Source: Limnohabitans sp. 2KL-17 (GTDB lineage Bacteria; Pseudomonadota; Gammaproteobacteria; Burkholderiales; Burkholderiaceae_C). Taken from it: a stretch of DNA of 45,979 nucleotides. The stretch covers positions 1 through 45,979 of the forward strand of contig NZ_NESK01000031.1 in assembly GCF_003063415.1 (NCBI RefSeq). Reading direction: 5' to 3'. The notes beneath the pieces were generated by a model. The model made no database searches, was not told the DNA's origin, and saw only the letters and a program-made list of their open reading frames with translations. Both the position numbers and the translations under genes were made by a program. Below are positions 24,094 through 32,754 of the stretch, piece by piece (the first letter of the stretch is position 1; each line of letters opens with the position of its first letter).

Positions 24094-24851
24094 CGTCCAA
24101 GCTCCAGCCGTTGTGCAAAAAATTCCGGCAAGCCGGCCAAACGAATGGCCGCAGCCGCTTCTGCATGGTTGTAAGGCACACGGTGAAAGGTCATCTTTTG
24201 AGCCGTGTGGTCGCAGATGGCATACATCGCCCTGGGATCGCCATCGCGTGGCTGACCACATGAGCCGACACAAGCCACCATGGGCCTGTGCACCGGAGTG
24301 GGCACCGGCAAGCCCGGGATCGGATCGAAGCTCATCAAGTGGCGCCCGGCCCCCCGGTAATACAAGGTTTGGTGGTGCACATGCCCCACCAGCACATGCG
24401 GCCCCTGCTGCTGGGACAAGGCTTGGTCCAGACAGCGCCCTGCAGCACCCTCCCCGTCCACATAGCGCCAAGCATCAGGCCGGTCTGCACTGGCATGAAC
24501 GAGCAACATGTGGCCGTGGGTCAAGGTGAGTGGCAATTCGGTCAAGAATGCGCGGTGCCTGGCCGTCAACTGATCGTGGGTCCAATGCGCGCCATGCGAT
24601 CCCATGGTGACGTCCGCGCCTTTTAAAGCGGGCGGGTTCAAAGCCATTTCGTCGTGGTTGCCACGCAAGACCAGCGCGCCCTGAGACGCCAAGTCCATGA
24701 TTTCATCCAAAACGGCAACAGGGTCTGCGCCGTAGCCCACCAGATCCCCCAAAAAGACAAACCGGTCAGCCCCTTGCTGGCGCGCATGGGCCAGACAAGC
24801 CTGCAAAGCCTGGCGGTTGGCGTGAATGTCTGAAATCAGGGCCAGTTTCAT
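24090..24851 (-). CDS. Calcineurin-like metallophosphatase
   Basis: A 253-residue enzyme with the full metallophosphoesterase motif set: DIHANRQAL (Asp and His metal ligands), GDLVGYG, GNHDE, VHAS and GHVHHQ. The short form resembles YfcE/MJ0936-type and ApaH-like phosphodiesterases or protein phosphatases. The two-metal centre would hold Mn or Fe. The start MKLALISDIH has AGAGA upstream; an ATG six codons earlier is possible. Its stop overlaps the start of the kinase-UspA gene, so the pair may act on a common target, the kinase adding and the phosphatase removing phosphate. That link is inferred from gene order only. Confidence 0.87.
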   Translation of the reverse strand: MKLALISDIHANRQALQACLAHARQQGADRFVFLGDLVGYGADPVAVLDEIMDLASQGALVLRGNHDEMALNPPALKGADVTMGSHGAHWTHDQLTARHRAFLTELPLTLTHGHMLLVHASADRPDAWRYVDGEGAAGRCLDQALSQQQGPHVLVGHVHHQTLYYRGAGRHLMSFDPIPGLPVPTPVHRPMVACVGSCGQPRDGDPRAMYAICDHTAQKMTFHRVPYNHAEAAAAIRLAGLPEFFAQRLELGR

Positions 24852-24963
24852 GGGAATCTCTGTGGTCATGATGCCCGTTCAAACCTGGGCAGGAATTGCC
24901 TCAGATCAAGCTGAAAGCATTGGCCGTTGTGTATCCAGCAGCATGGCCTGGCTAAGCACAGCT

Positions 24964-25605
24964 TCAGAGCTTGCGCTTTACGCCCACGGGCAGTTGCGCC
25001 ACACTGGTCCATTCGGGCGACTGGAACCAGGGGTCACCCTGCAAATACGCCCGCAGCATGGGCAAGGCATCGTTGCCCCAAAACACTTGCCCGTCCACCA
25101 CAAAACTGGGCACACCAAACAAGTTCAGTGCCAAGGCTTCATCGGTGTTGTTCTTCAAGAGCTTCTTGACTTCGTCGCTGCCGACATCCGCCCCTGGTGC
25201 CAGATCGGCGCTCAAGGTGGCCAGGCGCTCGGCGTCTGCCGCCTCAAGGCCACTGCACCAGACATGCCGAAAAATTTTCTCGCACACAAACCGATTGGGC
25301 TCACCTGCAGCATCACACGCCGTGGCCAGACGCAACAAGCCCAGCGAATTAAAAGGGTGGCTGGCGGGCAACTGCAACGGCGTGCCCTGCGCACGGGCTT
25401 GCCATTGCGCCTGGCGGTAGGTCCAGTCGCGTTTGGCGGGAATTTCTGCCGGACCCAACTGCCCATGGTGTTTGAGCATGGCGCCGAGCACCACCGGCTT
25501 GTGCACCACGCGGTGACTGATGCCCTGCAAGACTTGGGGCAAGGCGTCGAATGCCATCCAGGCATAAGGCGAAATGAAGTCCAAGTAAAAGTGGATGGTT
25601 TTCAT
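24964..25605 (-). CDS. DsbA-fold 2-hydroxychromene-2-carboxylate isomerase / kappa-GST family protein
   Basis: A 213-residue thioredoxin-fold protein with an inserted helical domain. The N-terminal strand and helix IHFYLDFISPYAWMAFDAL place Ser12 where DsbA has its CxxC. This is the hallmark of HCCA isomerases and kappa glutathione transferases, which use glutathione. The C-terminal GVPSFVVDGQVFWGNDAL carries the cis-proline loop. HCCA isomerases act in naphthalene-type degradation, but many homologues sit outside such pathways, as here. GGAG lies 5-6 nt before the start. It is the last gene of the leucine block on this strand, 34 nt after the DUF1289 gene. Confidence 0.85.
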   Translation of the reverse strand: MKTIHFYLDFISPYAWMAFDALPQVLQGISHRVVHKPVVLGAMLKHHGQLGPAEIPAKRDWTYRQAQWQARAQGTPLQLPASHPFNSLGLLRLATACDAAGEPNRFVCEKIFRHVWCSGLEAADAERLATLSADLAPGADVGSDEVKKLLKNNTDEALALNLFGVPSFVVDGQVFWGNDALPMLRAYLQGDPWFQSPEWTSVAQLPVGVKRKL

Positions 25606-25639
25606 GGGGCTCCAGGCCGAGGGCTAAAAGTGGAGGGAC

Positions 25640-25897
25640 TCAGTGGTCTGTCGCCTGGCGCTTCAACAAGCGCTCAGGAATCTGCGACCACACCAGGCGC
25701 TTTTCTTCGTCGCTGGCGCGGCTCCAGCCACCGATTTCAGGCAGGGTGCGCAAACAACCATCACACCAGCCTGCGCCGGGGTGCATCAGGCACAGCGAGA
25801 CACAAGGCGATGGCACTGAATTGGGCGCTGGCGGCACCGGCTGGGCCAGCACCTGGGCAGCACGCTCAGCCAGTTTTTTCCAGTAGTGCTCGCTCAT
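25640..25897 (-). CDS. DUF1289 small cysteine-motif protein
   Basis: An 85-residue protein whose second half has the DUF1289 pattern: SPCVSLCLMHPGAGWCDGC (Cys-x3-Cys and Cys-x2-Cys), then LRTLPEIGGWSRASDEEKR and a closing WSQIPERL. The four cysteines suggest binding of zinc or an iron-sulfur cluster. Function unknown; members often form fusions or neighbours with oxidoreductases. The N-terminal 30 residues are a short helix plus a proline-rich linker. Its ATG overlaps the YbaK-family stop by four bases (ATGA). Confidence 0.85.
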   Translation of the reverse strand: MSEHYWKKLAERAAQVLAQPVPPAPNSVPSPCVSLCLMHPGAGWCDGCLRTLPEIGGWSRASDEEKRLVWSQIPERLLKRQATDH

Positions 25898-26406
25898 GCA
25901 GCCACCCCTGATATGACCTGAACCACATCCACCACCGGTGCGCCGGTCAGGCGCTTCAGGTCTTCTGGCTGCAACTGAAAAACGCCATGGGGGTGACCTG
26001 CCGCAGCCCAGACCACTTCAAAGCGCCAAAGATCCTGGTCGAGCAAGGTGACAGGTGGGTTGAGGTGCGCCACCGGGGAGACACCGCCAATCGAAAAGCC
26101 GGTGAGGGCTTTGACGAAATCGGCATCAGCCCGGCCCACCTTGCCCACCAGCGCCGACACTTTTTTCTCGTCGACCCTCCGGTCGCCCGAGGTGACCACC
26201 AACACGGCAACGCCGTCTTGCTTGCGTTTGAAAATCACACTTTTGGCGATCTGGCCCAGCAGCACACCCAGCCCATCCGCCGCCTCTTGTGCGGTGCGGG
26301 CCGCACCATCCAGCATGACCGGCGCATGGGGGTGACCTGCTTCTTGCAGTGCGCGCGACACACGTTGCACCCCGTCAGGCAGCGCATGCAGTTCTGAGCC
26401 ACACAT
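25894..26406 (-). CDS. YbaK/ProX-type aminoacyl-tRNA deacylase-like protein
   Basis: A 170-residue protein of the YbaK/EbsC family, which hydrolyses mischarged tRNAs such as Cys-tRNA(Pro) in trans. Visible motifs are IAKSVIFKRKQDGVAVLVV (with the substrate-contacting Lys), GDRRVDEKKV and TGFSIGGVSPVAH, the GG-SP-G-like loop that binds the tRNA 3' end. Which amino acid it clears cannot be told. Three nucleotides separate its start from the HMG-CoA lyase stop, and its own stop overlaps the DUF1289 start, so it is part of the leucine transcript although its role is translational quality control. Confidence 0.85.
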   Translation of the reverse strand: MCGSELHALPDGVQRVSRALQEAGHPHAPVMLDGAARTAQEAADGLGVLLGQIAKSVIFKRKQDGVAVLVVTSGDRRVDEKKVSALVGKVGRADADFVKALTGFSIGGVSPVAHLNPPVTLLDQDLWRFEVVWAAAGHPHGVFQLQPEDLKRLTGAPVVDVVQVISGVAA

Positions 26407-26409
26407 GCG

Positions 26410-27318
26410 TCAACCCGCCCGCTTGTTGAGAATGGCCGTGGCCACGCGCGAATTGGACTTTCGGCTCAGAAAATCGCTGATGAAAGCGCCCGCATCGACC
26501 AGTTTGTCCAGGTCAATGCCCGTTTCGATGCCCATGCCATGCAGCATGTAGACCACCTCTTCGGTGGCCACATTGCCCGTTGCACCCTTGGCGTAAGGAC
26601 AACCGCCTAGGCCTGCGACCGAAGACTGGAAGTTCCACACGCCGACTTGCAGCGCAGCCAAGGTGTTGGCCAGTGCCTGCCCATAGGTGTCGTGGAAGTG
26701 GCCGCAGATGTTGGCCACATCAAAGTGTTTCAGCGTGGCTTCGATCGCCCTTTGAACCTTGAGCGGTGTGCCCGTACCAATCGTGTCGGCCACGTCCACA
26801 CGCTGCACGCCGATCTGCTTCATCAGGCCGGCCAAATACGCCACACTTTCAGGCGAGACCTCGCCCTCGTAGGGGCAGCCCACCGTGCAACTCATGGCAC
26901 CCCGCACGGCGATGCCCGCATCGCGGGCAGCCTGCACCACCGGGGCAAAGCGCTCGATGCTTTCTTCAATGGAGCAATTGATGTTTTTTTGGCTGAAAGC
27001 CTGGCTGGCTGCCGCAAAAACCACGATCTCGTCTGGCCGGGAAGCCAACGCTGCCTGAAAGCCCTGCATGTTAGGGGTGAGCACCGAGTAGCGTACGTCT
27101 GAAGCGCGCTGAATGCCCGCCATGACTTCGGCGTTGTCGGCCATTTGGGGCACCCACTTGGGGCTGACAAAACTGGTGACCTCGATCTCTTTCAGGCCTG
27201 CCGCCTGCAGGCGGTGCACCAGCTCAATCTTGACATGGGCCGGCACAGGCTGCTTTTCATTTTGCAGACCGTCACGGGGGCCGACGTCGATGATTTGAAC
27301 GCGGGAAGGAATCGACAT
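26410..27318 (-). CDS. mvaB: Hydroxymethylglutaryl-CoA lyase
   Basis: A 302-residue TIM-barrel lyase that cleaves HMG-CoA to acetyl-CoA and acetoacetate, the last step of leucine breakdown (liuE role). Diagnostic stretches are IIDVGPRDGLQNEKQ (metal ligand Asp and catalytic Arg), VTSFVSPKWVPQMAD, HFHDTYGQALAN and the active-site signature SVAGLGGCPYAKGATGNVAT with its catalytic Cys. It needs Mg or Mn. The start is MSIPSRVQ with AGAGAA upstream; an ATG seven codons earlier would add a basic tail unlike the family. It follows ghrA by 17 nt in the block with both carboxylase subunits, which supports the catabolic role. Confidence 0.95.
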   Translation of the reverse strand: MSIPSRVQIIDVGPRDGLQNEKQPVPAHVKIELVHRLQAAGLKEIEVTSFVSPKWVPQMADNAEVMAGIQRASDVRYSVLTPNMQGFQAALASRPDEIVVFAAASQAFSQKNINCSIEESIERFAPVVQAARDAGIAVRGAMSCTVGCPYEGEVSPESVAYLAGLMKQIGVQRVDVADTIGTGTPLKVQRAIEATLKHFDVANICGHFHDTYGQALANTLAALQVGVWNFQSSVAGLGGCPYAKGATGNVATEEVVYMLHGMGIETGIDLDKLVDAGAFISDFLSRKSNSRVATAILNKRAG

Positions 27319-27335
27319 GAGGGTTCTCTTTCTTT

Positions 27336-28256
27336 TCAATAGCCGCGCAGAGGGTCCACGACACCGTTGATCGCCTCACCACGCTGCAAAGCCTGAATTT
27401 TGCCCACTATTTGGGCAATGCTCTCTTCGCGCAAAGTGCGGGCAGAGGTGTGGGGGGTCACCGTGATTTTCGGGTGCTGCCAAAAAGGGTGCTCCTTGGG
27501 CAGAGGCTCGGTACGGAACACATCCAGCGTAGCGCCAGCCAGATGTCCTGTGTCAATCAGGGCGATCAAGTCGTCTTCGACCAAGTGCTTGCCCCGGGCC
27601 ACATTGATGACGTAGCCGCCTTTTTGCAAGTGCGACAGCGTGCCCTGGTTGAGCATGTTTTCGGTTTCGGGCGTGAGCGGCATCAGGTTGACGAGCACCC
27701 GGGTGGCCTGCAGGAATTGGGGCAAGGCCTGCGTTCCGCTGAAGCACCGGATGCCCGGCAGGTCTTTGGGACTGCGGCTGTAGCCATTGACCGGGAACTC
27801 GAAAACCTGCAAGGCTTTGGTCACCCGCTCACCCAGCACACCCAGGCCCATCACGCCCACGGCAAAGTCGGCTCGGTTGCGCGGCTTGAGGTAAGACCAC
27901 TTGCCCATCTGCGTGTCGGCGTCGTAAGCGTCGAATTCACGGAAGTGCCGGATCACCGCGTGGCAAACGTATTCGGCCATCTGGACCGACATGCCGGCAT
28001 CGTCCAGGCGCACCACCTTGAGCGCAGGTGGCAGCTTGAGCTGCAGCAAGGCATCCACACCCGCGCCAATGTTGAAAAGGGTTTTCAAACCTGACTGCTC
28101 GTCAATGAATTGCTGGGGTGGTGCCCAAACGATGGCGTGATCGGCTTGCGGGGCACCCGGGACCCATGCCGACACTTGTGCCCCAGGCAAAGCTTGTTGC
28201 AAAGCCTGCACCCAAGGCTCGGGGGCGAGGCTGGCAAAACAGATGGTGATGTTCAT
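27336..28256 (-). CDS. ghrA: Glyoxylate/hydroxypyruvate reductase A
   Basis: A 306-residue D-2-hydroxyacid dehydrogenase that reduces glyoxylate and hydroxypyruvate with NAD(P)H. The nucleotide-binding VGVMGLGVLGERV, the region VNLMPLTPETENML, NVARGKHLVE (catalytic Arg neighbourhood) and TPHTSARTL (catalytic His) are present. GhrA-type proteins lack the usual N-terminal extension and begin as here. It lies 12 nt after the carboxylase alpha gene and 17 nt before HMG-CoA lyase. It is not a known leucine-pathway enzyme, so it may be a passenger or remove a 2-oxoacid side product. Confidence 0.9.
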   Translation of the reverse strand: MNITICFASLAPEPWVQALQQALPGAQVSAWVPGAPQADHAIVWAPPQQFIDEQSGLKTLFNIGAGVDALLQLKLPPALKVVRLDDAGMSVQMAEYVCHAVIRHFREFDAYDADTQMGKWSYLKPRNRADFAVGVMGLGVLGERVTKALQVFEFPVNGYSRSPKDLPGIRCFSGTQALPQFLQATRVLVNLMPLTPETENMLNQGTLSHLQKGGYVINVARGKHLVEDDLIALIDTGHLAGATLDVFRTEPLPKEHPFWQHPKITVTPHTSARTLREESIAQIVGKIQALQRGEAINGVVDPLRGY

Positions 28257-28268
28257 GCCATGATTGTG

Positions 28269-30278
28269 TCAGCTGAGCTTGAGCAGCTCTGCCCCGTCGG
28301 CGACCTGGTCACCAGGTGCATAGAGCAACTCGGCCACCACACCGTCTTTCGGTGCGCTGATCGTGTGCTCCATTTTCATGGCCTCCATCACGGCCAACGG
28401 CTGACCCGCCTTGACCTTGTCCCCAGCCTTGACGGCAAACGACACCACCTTGCCCGGCATGGGTGCAGTCAGACGACCGCCTTCTTGCACCGCTTCGCCC
28501 GCATGGGCCAGCGGGTCAAGTACGGTGATGCGGGTCGCGCCCTGGGGCGTGAACAGGTGCGCGGTTTCACCTTGCCAATCGAGCTGACTGAACAAACGCG
28601 GGGCATCGCCCCACTGCACCCACAAGCCGGCGCCGTCGGCTGAAAAACCCAGCAAACCGACCACGGGGACATCGCCTTCCAGCGACAAGCTCAAGGCGCC
28701 GTCGTGCAAACAATTCAGGCGGGCAGAACGCAGCTGGTCTTGCCAGAAAAATTCAAAGCGGCGTTGCGTCACGCCATGCGACTGCCAGCCATCGCGGCGG
28801 CTGAAAGGGTCGTGCCCCTGCAAGGCCTGCTCAGCGTGCAAAGTGTGCGCCACCACGGCGGCCACTGCCGCTGGCAAGCCCACAGTTTCCTGCTTGAAAA
28901 GCACCGCAGCTTCACGCTGAATGAGTGCGGTGTCGAGTTGCGCCCGGGCAAATGCCGATGAGCGCACCACATGTCGCAAGAACTGCACATTGGTGTTCAA
29001 GCCCACGATGTGGGTTTGCGCCAACGCCGTGTCGAGCCGTGCCAGCGCCTGCTCACGCGCGTCGCCGTGCACAATCAGTTTGGCCACCATGGAGTCGTAA
29101 AACGGGCTGATGGTGTCGCCCTCACGCACGCCGTCGTCGACACGCACGTTACCGCGCTCAAAACTGGTCGCTTGTGGCTTGCGGTAAACCTGCAAGGTCC
29201 CGGTGGCAGGCAAAAAGTTATTGTCCGGGTTCTCAGCGCAGATGCGCGCCTCGATGGCGTGGCCCTGAATGCGCAGCTGGTCCTGACGCAAAGGCAGCGG
29301 CTCGCCACTGGCCACACGCAGTTGCCACTCCACCAGATCCAGCCCGGTGATGGCCTCGGTCACGGGATGCTCCACCTGCAGGCGGGTGTTCATTTCCATG
29401 AAGAAAAACTTCATCGATTCGGGTTGGTCGTAGGCCGTTTGCTCGACGATGAATTCCACCGTCCCCGCGCCCACGTAGTTCACGGCCTTGGCTGCCGCCA
29501 CTGCGGCCGCGCCCATTTGCGCACGCAGGGCTTCGGTCATGCCGGGCGCCGGTGCTTCTTCCAGCACCTTCTGGTGGCGGCGCTGCACCGAACAATCGCG
29601 TTCAAACAAATACACGCAGTTGCCTTGCGTGTCGCCAAAGACCTGAATCTCGATGTGGCGAGGGCGCTGCACATACTTTTCAATCAGCACCGCATCGCTG
29701 CCAAAGCTATTGGTGGCTTCGCGCTGGCAGGATGCGAGAGCGGCGGCGAAGTCTTCAGACTTTTCAACCACTCGCATGCCCTTGCCGCCGCCGCCTGCAC
29801 TGGCCTTGATGAGTGCCGGGTAACCGATGCTGTCGGCTTCTTTTTGCAGCAGTGCCGGATCCTGGTCGACCCCGTGGTAACCGGGCACCAGTGGCACACC
29901 GGCCGATGCCATCAGGCGCTTGGACTCGGCCTTCAGGCCCATCGCCAGAATGGCCGAAGCGGGCGGACCAATGAAGACCAGGCCGGCTGCCGCGCAGGCT
30001 TTGGCAAAGTCTTCGTTTTCGCTCAAGAAACCATAGCCGGGGTGCACAGCCTCGGCGCCTGTGGCTTTCGCCGCCTCCAGAATTCGCTCCCAGCGCAGGT
30101 AGCTGTCTTTCGGGGCACTTCCGCCCACATGCACCGCTTCATCGCAAGCCTGCACATGCTTGGCCCCTGCATCGGCATCTGAATAAACCGCCACCGTTTG
30201 GATGCCCAGACGGCGGGCAGTGGCCGCTACGCGGCAAGCGATTTCGCCACGGTTGGCGATCAGTATTTTTTTGAACAT
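28269..30278 (-). CDS. liuD: 3-methylcrotonyl-CoA carboxylase, biotin-containing alpha subunit
   Basis: A 669-residue protein with three parts: biotin carboxylase (1-450: ILIANRGEIACR, GGGGKGMRVV ATP-grasp loop, ERDCSVQRRHQKVLEEAPAP, MNTRLQVEHPVTE), a connecting BT-like region, and a biotinyl domain ending in AMKMEH with the biotin attached to Lys635. It carboxylates biotin with ATP and bicarbonate and hands the carboxyl group to the beta subunit, converting 3-methylcrotonyl-CoA to methylglutaconyl-CoA. Acetyl/propionyl- and geranyl-CoA carboxylases have similar alpha subunits; the liu-type neighbours decide for methylcrotonyl-CoA. The alpha and beta genes are separated by six inserted or accessory genes. 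Confidence 0.93.
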   Translation of the reverse strand: MFKKILIANRGEIACRVAATARRLGIQTVAVYSDADAGAKHVQACDEAVHVGGSAPKDSYLRWERILEAAKATGAEAVHPGYGFLSENEDFAKACAAAGLVFIGPPASAILAMGLKAESKRLMASAGVPLVPGYHGVDQDPALLQKEADSIGYPALIKASAGGGGKGMRVVEKSEDFAAALASCQREATNSFGSDAVLIEKYVQRPRHIEIQVFGDTQGNCVYLFERDCSVQRRHQKVLEEAPAPGMTEALRAQMGAAAVAAAKAVNYVGAGTVEFIVEQTAYDQPESMKFFFMEMNTRLQVEHPVTEAITGLDLVEWQLRVASGEPLPLRQDQLRIQGHAIEARICAENPDNNFLPATGTLQVYRKPQATSFERGNVRVDDGVREGDTISPFYDSMVAKLIVHGDAREQALARLDTALAQTHIVGLNTNVQFLRHVVRSSAFARAQLDTALIQREAAVLFKQETVGLPAAVAAVVAHTLHAEQALQGHDPFSRRDGWQSHGVTQRRFEFFWQDQLRSARLNCLHDGALSLSLEGDVPVVGLLGFSADGAGLWVQWGDAPRLFSQLDWQGETAHLFTPQGATRITVLDPLAHAGEAVQEGGRLTAPMPGKVVSFAVKAGDKVKAGQPLAVMEAMKMEHTISAPKDGVVAELLYAPGDQVADGAELLKLS

Positions 30279-30299
30279 TTATTGACCTTCTTAGCTTGT

Positions 30300-31424
30300 T
30301 TATGGTTTCCAGACCACCTGCTCATCCACTGCGTAAAGCAGACAAGGTAATTTGGAGTTTTTTTGGCAATTGCTCAAGGCACGGCTAAGTGGGTCGTCTC
30401 CACCATTAGCCCAACCCCAGGCCCCAGAACCTGATAACGCGAAGGCTCTTGGCAGAGCTTTTTCGAGGAAAGTCCCGTAGCCTTTTCTCCCGCTATCCTT
30501 CAGGTGCGGAGTTTGATCAATCGCTTTCAAATCAGCCCATTGGGTTGGTTCTGGCACAGGTGTTTTGCCGACAGTTGCGTACTGGGGAAAAGTCAGCAAG
30601 GTCGGCAAGCCGTGCTCAATAAGTTTGGCTTCAACTTTTGGCCACCAGATAGGCAGTCCATTCGGGCTGGCAAACATTCCATGAGCATCGGCACCAAACA
30701 CACCAAAAGCCATCATTTCTGCCTTGCCACCCGCATCAACATAAGCTTGATGAGCTGGCTTGATCACTTCGGGCGGGAAAAAACTGTCGTTGGCACCATA
30801 AAACCAGAGTGAATCAACTTTCACTTTTTTGCCATACGCTTGAAAAGCATCTTTCAATGCCAACTCCCACTGGCATCCTTGCGTGTATTTAAGTCCACCT
30901 GCAAAATTGACGACGAATTTGATTCCGGGTTGTGGGTCTTGCGCGTAAGCCAGCGTGGTCAACCCGCCATGAGATTGCCCCAGCATGATCATTCTTTGAG
31001 GGTCCACCCATGGCTGCTGTACCACCCATGTCATCACTGCTTTGATGTCGTCAGCTTGTGCTTCTCCGTTACCGGCGATGTTGCACCCCTCGCCGACTGC
31101 TGCCCCTCCTGAGTTGGAAAATCCTTGGCGCATAGGCAAAACGACTGCATATCCCCTTTGCATGAATTGCCTCGTTGCCACAATTGCACGCTCTCGTCCT
31201 TGAAGACGGTTATTCCCAAGACTTTTCCCGTGATTGATGATCACCACAGGAAAAGGCCCAGTGCCCTCGGGTTTAAAGACCGTGGTTTCTAAATCTACAG
31301 CAAACAAGCGATTGTTCTTGATCGTAACGATGGACTCGCCTAATGCAGCGTCACGTACTTGCGCATGTGAAAAATTACTCAGTAATGCGACAGCCATCGC
31401 ACAAATAGATTGGATCAAATTCAT
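30300..31424 (-). CDS. Secreted alpha/beta-hydrolase (dienelactone hydrolase-like)
   Basis: A 374-residue protein with a signal peptide (about 1-22, ending FSHAQ), so it should act in the periplasm. The alpha/beta-hydrolase core has oxyanion region INHGK, nucleophile elbow GQSHGG with Ser151, acid in YGANDSFFPPE and a catalytic His in GADAHGMF. Two C-terminal cysteines may form a disulfide. The substrate is unknown; esters or lactones are likely. Its A+T content is visibly higher than the flanking genes and no other exported enzyme occurs in this operon, which suggests a recent insertion. The ATG overlaps the hydratase stop (ATGA), and no Shine-Dalgarno is evident, so it depends on coupling. 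Confidence 0.8.
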   Translation of the reverse strand: MNLIQSICAMAVALLSNFSHAQVRDAALGESIVTIKNNRLFAVDLETTVFKPEGTGPFPVVIINHGKSLGNNRLQGRERAIVATRQFMQRGYAVVLPMRQGFSNSGGAAVGEGCNIAGNGEAQADDIKAVMTWVVQQPWVDPQRMIMLGQSHGGLTTLAYAQDPQPGIKFVVNFAGGLKYTQGCQWELALKDAFQAYGKKVKVDSLWFYGANDSFFPPEVIKPAHQAYVDAGGKAEMMAFGVFGADAHGMFASPNGLPIWWPKVEAKLIEHGLPTLLTFPQYATVGKTPVPEPTQWADLKAIDQTPHLKDSGRKGYGTFLEKALPRAFALSGSGAWGWANGGDDPLSRALSNCQKNSKLPCLLYAVDEQVVWKP

Positions 31425-32212
31425 TTTTGTACAAACAACCAATTAGGCTTTCTTTTTTGCAAAAAGGACTGCACGCCCTCCTTGCCCTCGCTGCTGGCAC
31501 GGATGTCGGCGATGCTGACCACCGTCTGCGCCACCAGCGCGTCGTTGATGTCGCGCTCGGCCACGTTATGTACCAATTTCTTGCAGGCACGAACGGCGTC
31601 GGGGCTGGCGTTCACCAGTGCCTGCGTCAGATCGGCCACTTTGGCATCCAGCGCATCCACGGCGACCACTTCATGCACCAGGCCGATGCGGTGCGCCTCT
31701 GCAGCGCCAAAGCGCTCGGCCGTCAAAAAGTAGCGGTGCGCCGCACGCGCGCCCATGGCCCGAATCACATACGGGCTGATGGTCGCCGGGATCAGGCCCA
31801 GCTTGACCTCGCTCAAACAGTAGTTGGCCGTTTCAACGCTCACCGCCATGTCACACGCGGCCACCAGGCCCATGCCGCCTGCGTACACATCGCCCTGCAC
31901 ACGAGCGATGGTCGGCTGGGGGCATTCGTAAATGGCGCGAAGCATGGCGGCCAACTCACCCGCATCGGCCAGATTTTCTTCGCGGGTGTAGTCGGCCATG
32001 CGGCGCATCCAGTTCAGGTCTGCGCCAGCGCAAAAGGCGGGGCCCTCAGCAGCCAGCACCACACAGCGCACGGCGCTGTCTTGCGCCACCGCCATGAAAG
32101 CGTTTTTCAGCTCGGCAATCACTTCGTCGTTGAATGCGTTGCGCACATCGGGGCGGGACAGCGTGATGGTCTGCACGCCGGCTTGGGTGGAAATTTTCAG
32201 GGCTGTGCTCAT
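31421..32212 (-). CDS. liuC: Methylglutaconyl-CoA hydratase (enoyl-CoA hydratase family)
   Basis: A 263-residue crotonase-fold enzyme that hydrates 3-methylglutaconyl-CoA to HMG-CoA. Features are LSRPDVRNAFND, AFCAGADLNWMRRMADYTREE (oxyanion hole and the tryptophan-methionine run typical of LiuC/AUH), QGDVYAGGMGLVAACD (second oxyanion glycine and catalytic acid region) and LGLIPATISPYV. The C-terminal tail after FLQKRKPNW ends LFVQK and overlaps the next gene's start, so the last residues may have been remodelled when the hydrolase gene arrived. Its start overlaps the DinB stop (ATGA). Substrate inferred from neighbouring carboxylase and lyase genes. Confidence 0.9.
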   Translation of the reverse strand: MSTALKISTQAGVQTITLSRPDVRNAFNDEVIAELKNAFMAVAQDSAVRCVVLAAEGPAFCAGADLNWMRRMADYTREENLADAGELAAMLRAIYECPQPTIARVQGDVYAGGMGLVAACDMAVSVETANYCLSEVKLGLIPATISPYVIRAMGARAAHRYFLTAERFGAAEAHRIGLVHEVVAVDALDAKVADLTQALVNASPDAVRACKKLVHNVAERDINDALVAQTVVSIADIRASSEGKEGVQSFLQKRKPNWLFVQK

Positions 32213-32754
32213 GCTTTTTTCGCCTCGGCGGCTTCCAGTTGCAGGTGATAGACCCAGTCCAACTCGGGGCTGGGCTGGCCCAAAGCCGTCAACGCGGCGG
32301 TGATCTGCCCACGGTGATGCGTGGCGTGATTAAAGACATGTGCCAGCGTGGCCGCGAACGGTAACAACTGCGGTACGCCTTTCATGGTTCGGTAGTCCAG
32401 CTGTCCGTCGAAACGCTCGGCTGGCCAAGTGGCGATGAGTCGCTCCCAATTGGCCGAACCGCCATTGAGTGCCTGCGCCAAGCGTTCGCGGTTGGGCTCC
32501 ACTTCGGTGTCCAGGCCCAGCAGTGGCGAGGCACCCTTAGAAAAACGTGCATACCAAAGCAGGTGTTCTGCGACCAACAAATGGTTGAGCGTGCCGTGAA
32601 TGCTCTTGAAGAAAAGACCCAGGTTTTTGAAGTAGTCTGTGTCGGCCACAGGCATCACCGCATCAAGCAGTCGGTGCGTAGCCCAGACGTGGTAACGGGC
32701 TTGTTGGTAGAAGTGGGTGTGAAAAGGACTCAGTAATGGTTTCAATGCGGCCAT
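32209..32754 (-). CDS. DinB-family four-helix metal-binding protein
   Basis: A 181-residue protein of the DinB/YfiT superfamily. The three metal-binding histidines are in place: SIHGTLNHLL in helix 2 and VFNHATHHRGQI in helix 3. DinB-like proteins bind Zn or Ni and include thiol-dependent transferases for bacillithiol, mycothiol or glutathione; many are uncharacterised. The N-terminal FYQQARYHVWATHRLLDAV is family-typical. It overlaps the vapC stop by 13 nt and the hydratase start by 4 nt, so it is tightly packed in the operon. Its thiol partner and reaction are unknown; glutathione is the likely cofactor in this group of bacteria. Confidence 0.87.
   Translation of the reverse strand: MAALKPLLSPFHTHFYQQARYHVWATHRLLDAVMPVADTDYFKNLGLFFKSIHGTLNHLLVAEHLLWYARFSKGASPLLGLDTEVEPNRERLAQALNGGSANWERLIATWPAERFDGQLDYRTMKGVPQLLPFAATLAHVFNHATHHRGQITAALTALGQPSPELDWVYHLQLEAAEAKKA

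Noticed and set aside
28971..30182. 403-codon open frame opposite liuD
   Set aside because: Same reason: shadow of the carboxylase alpha gene, no recognisable motifs.
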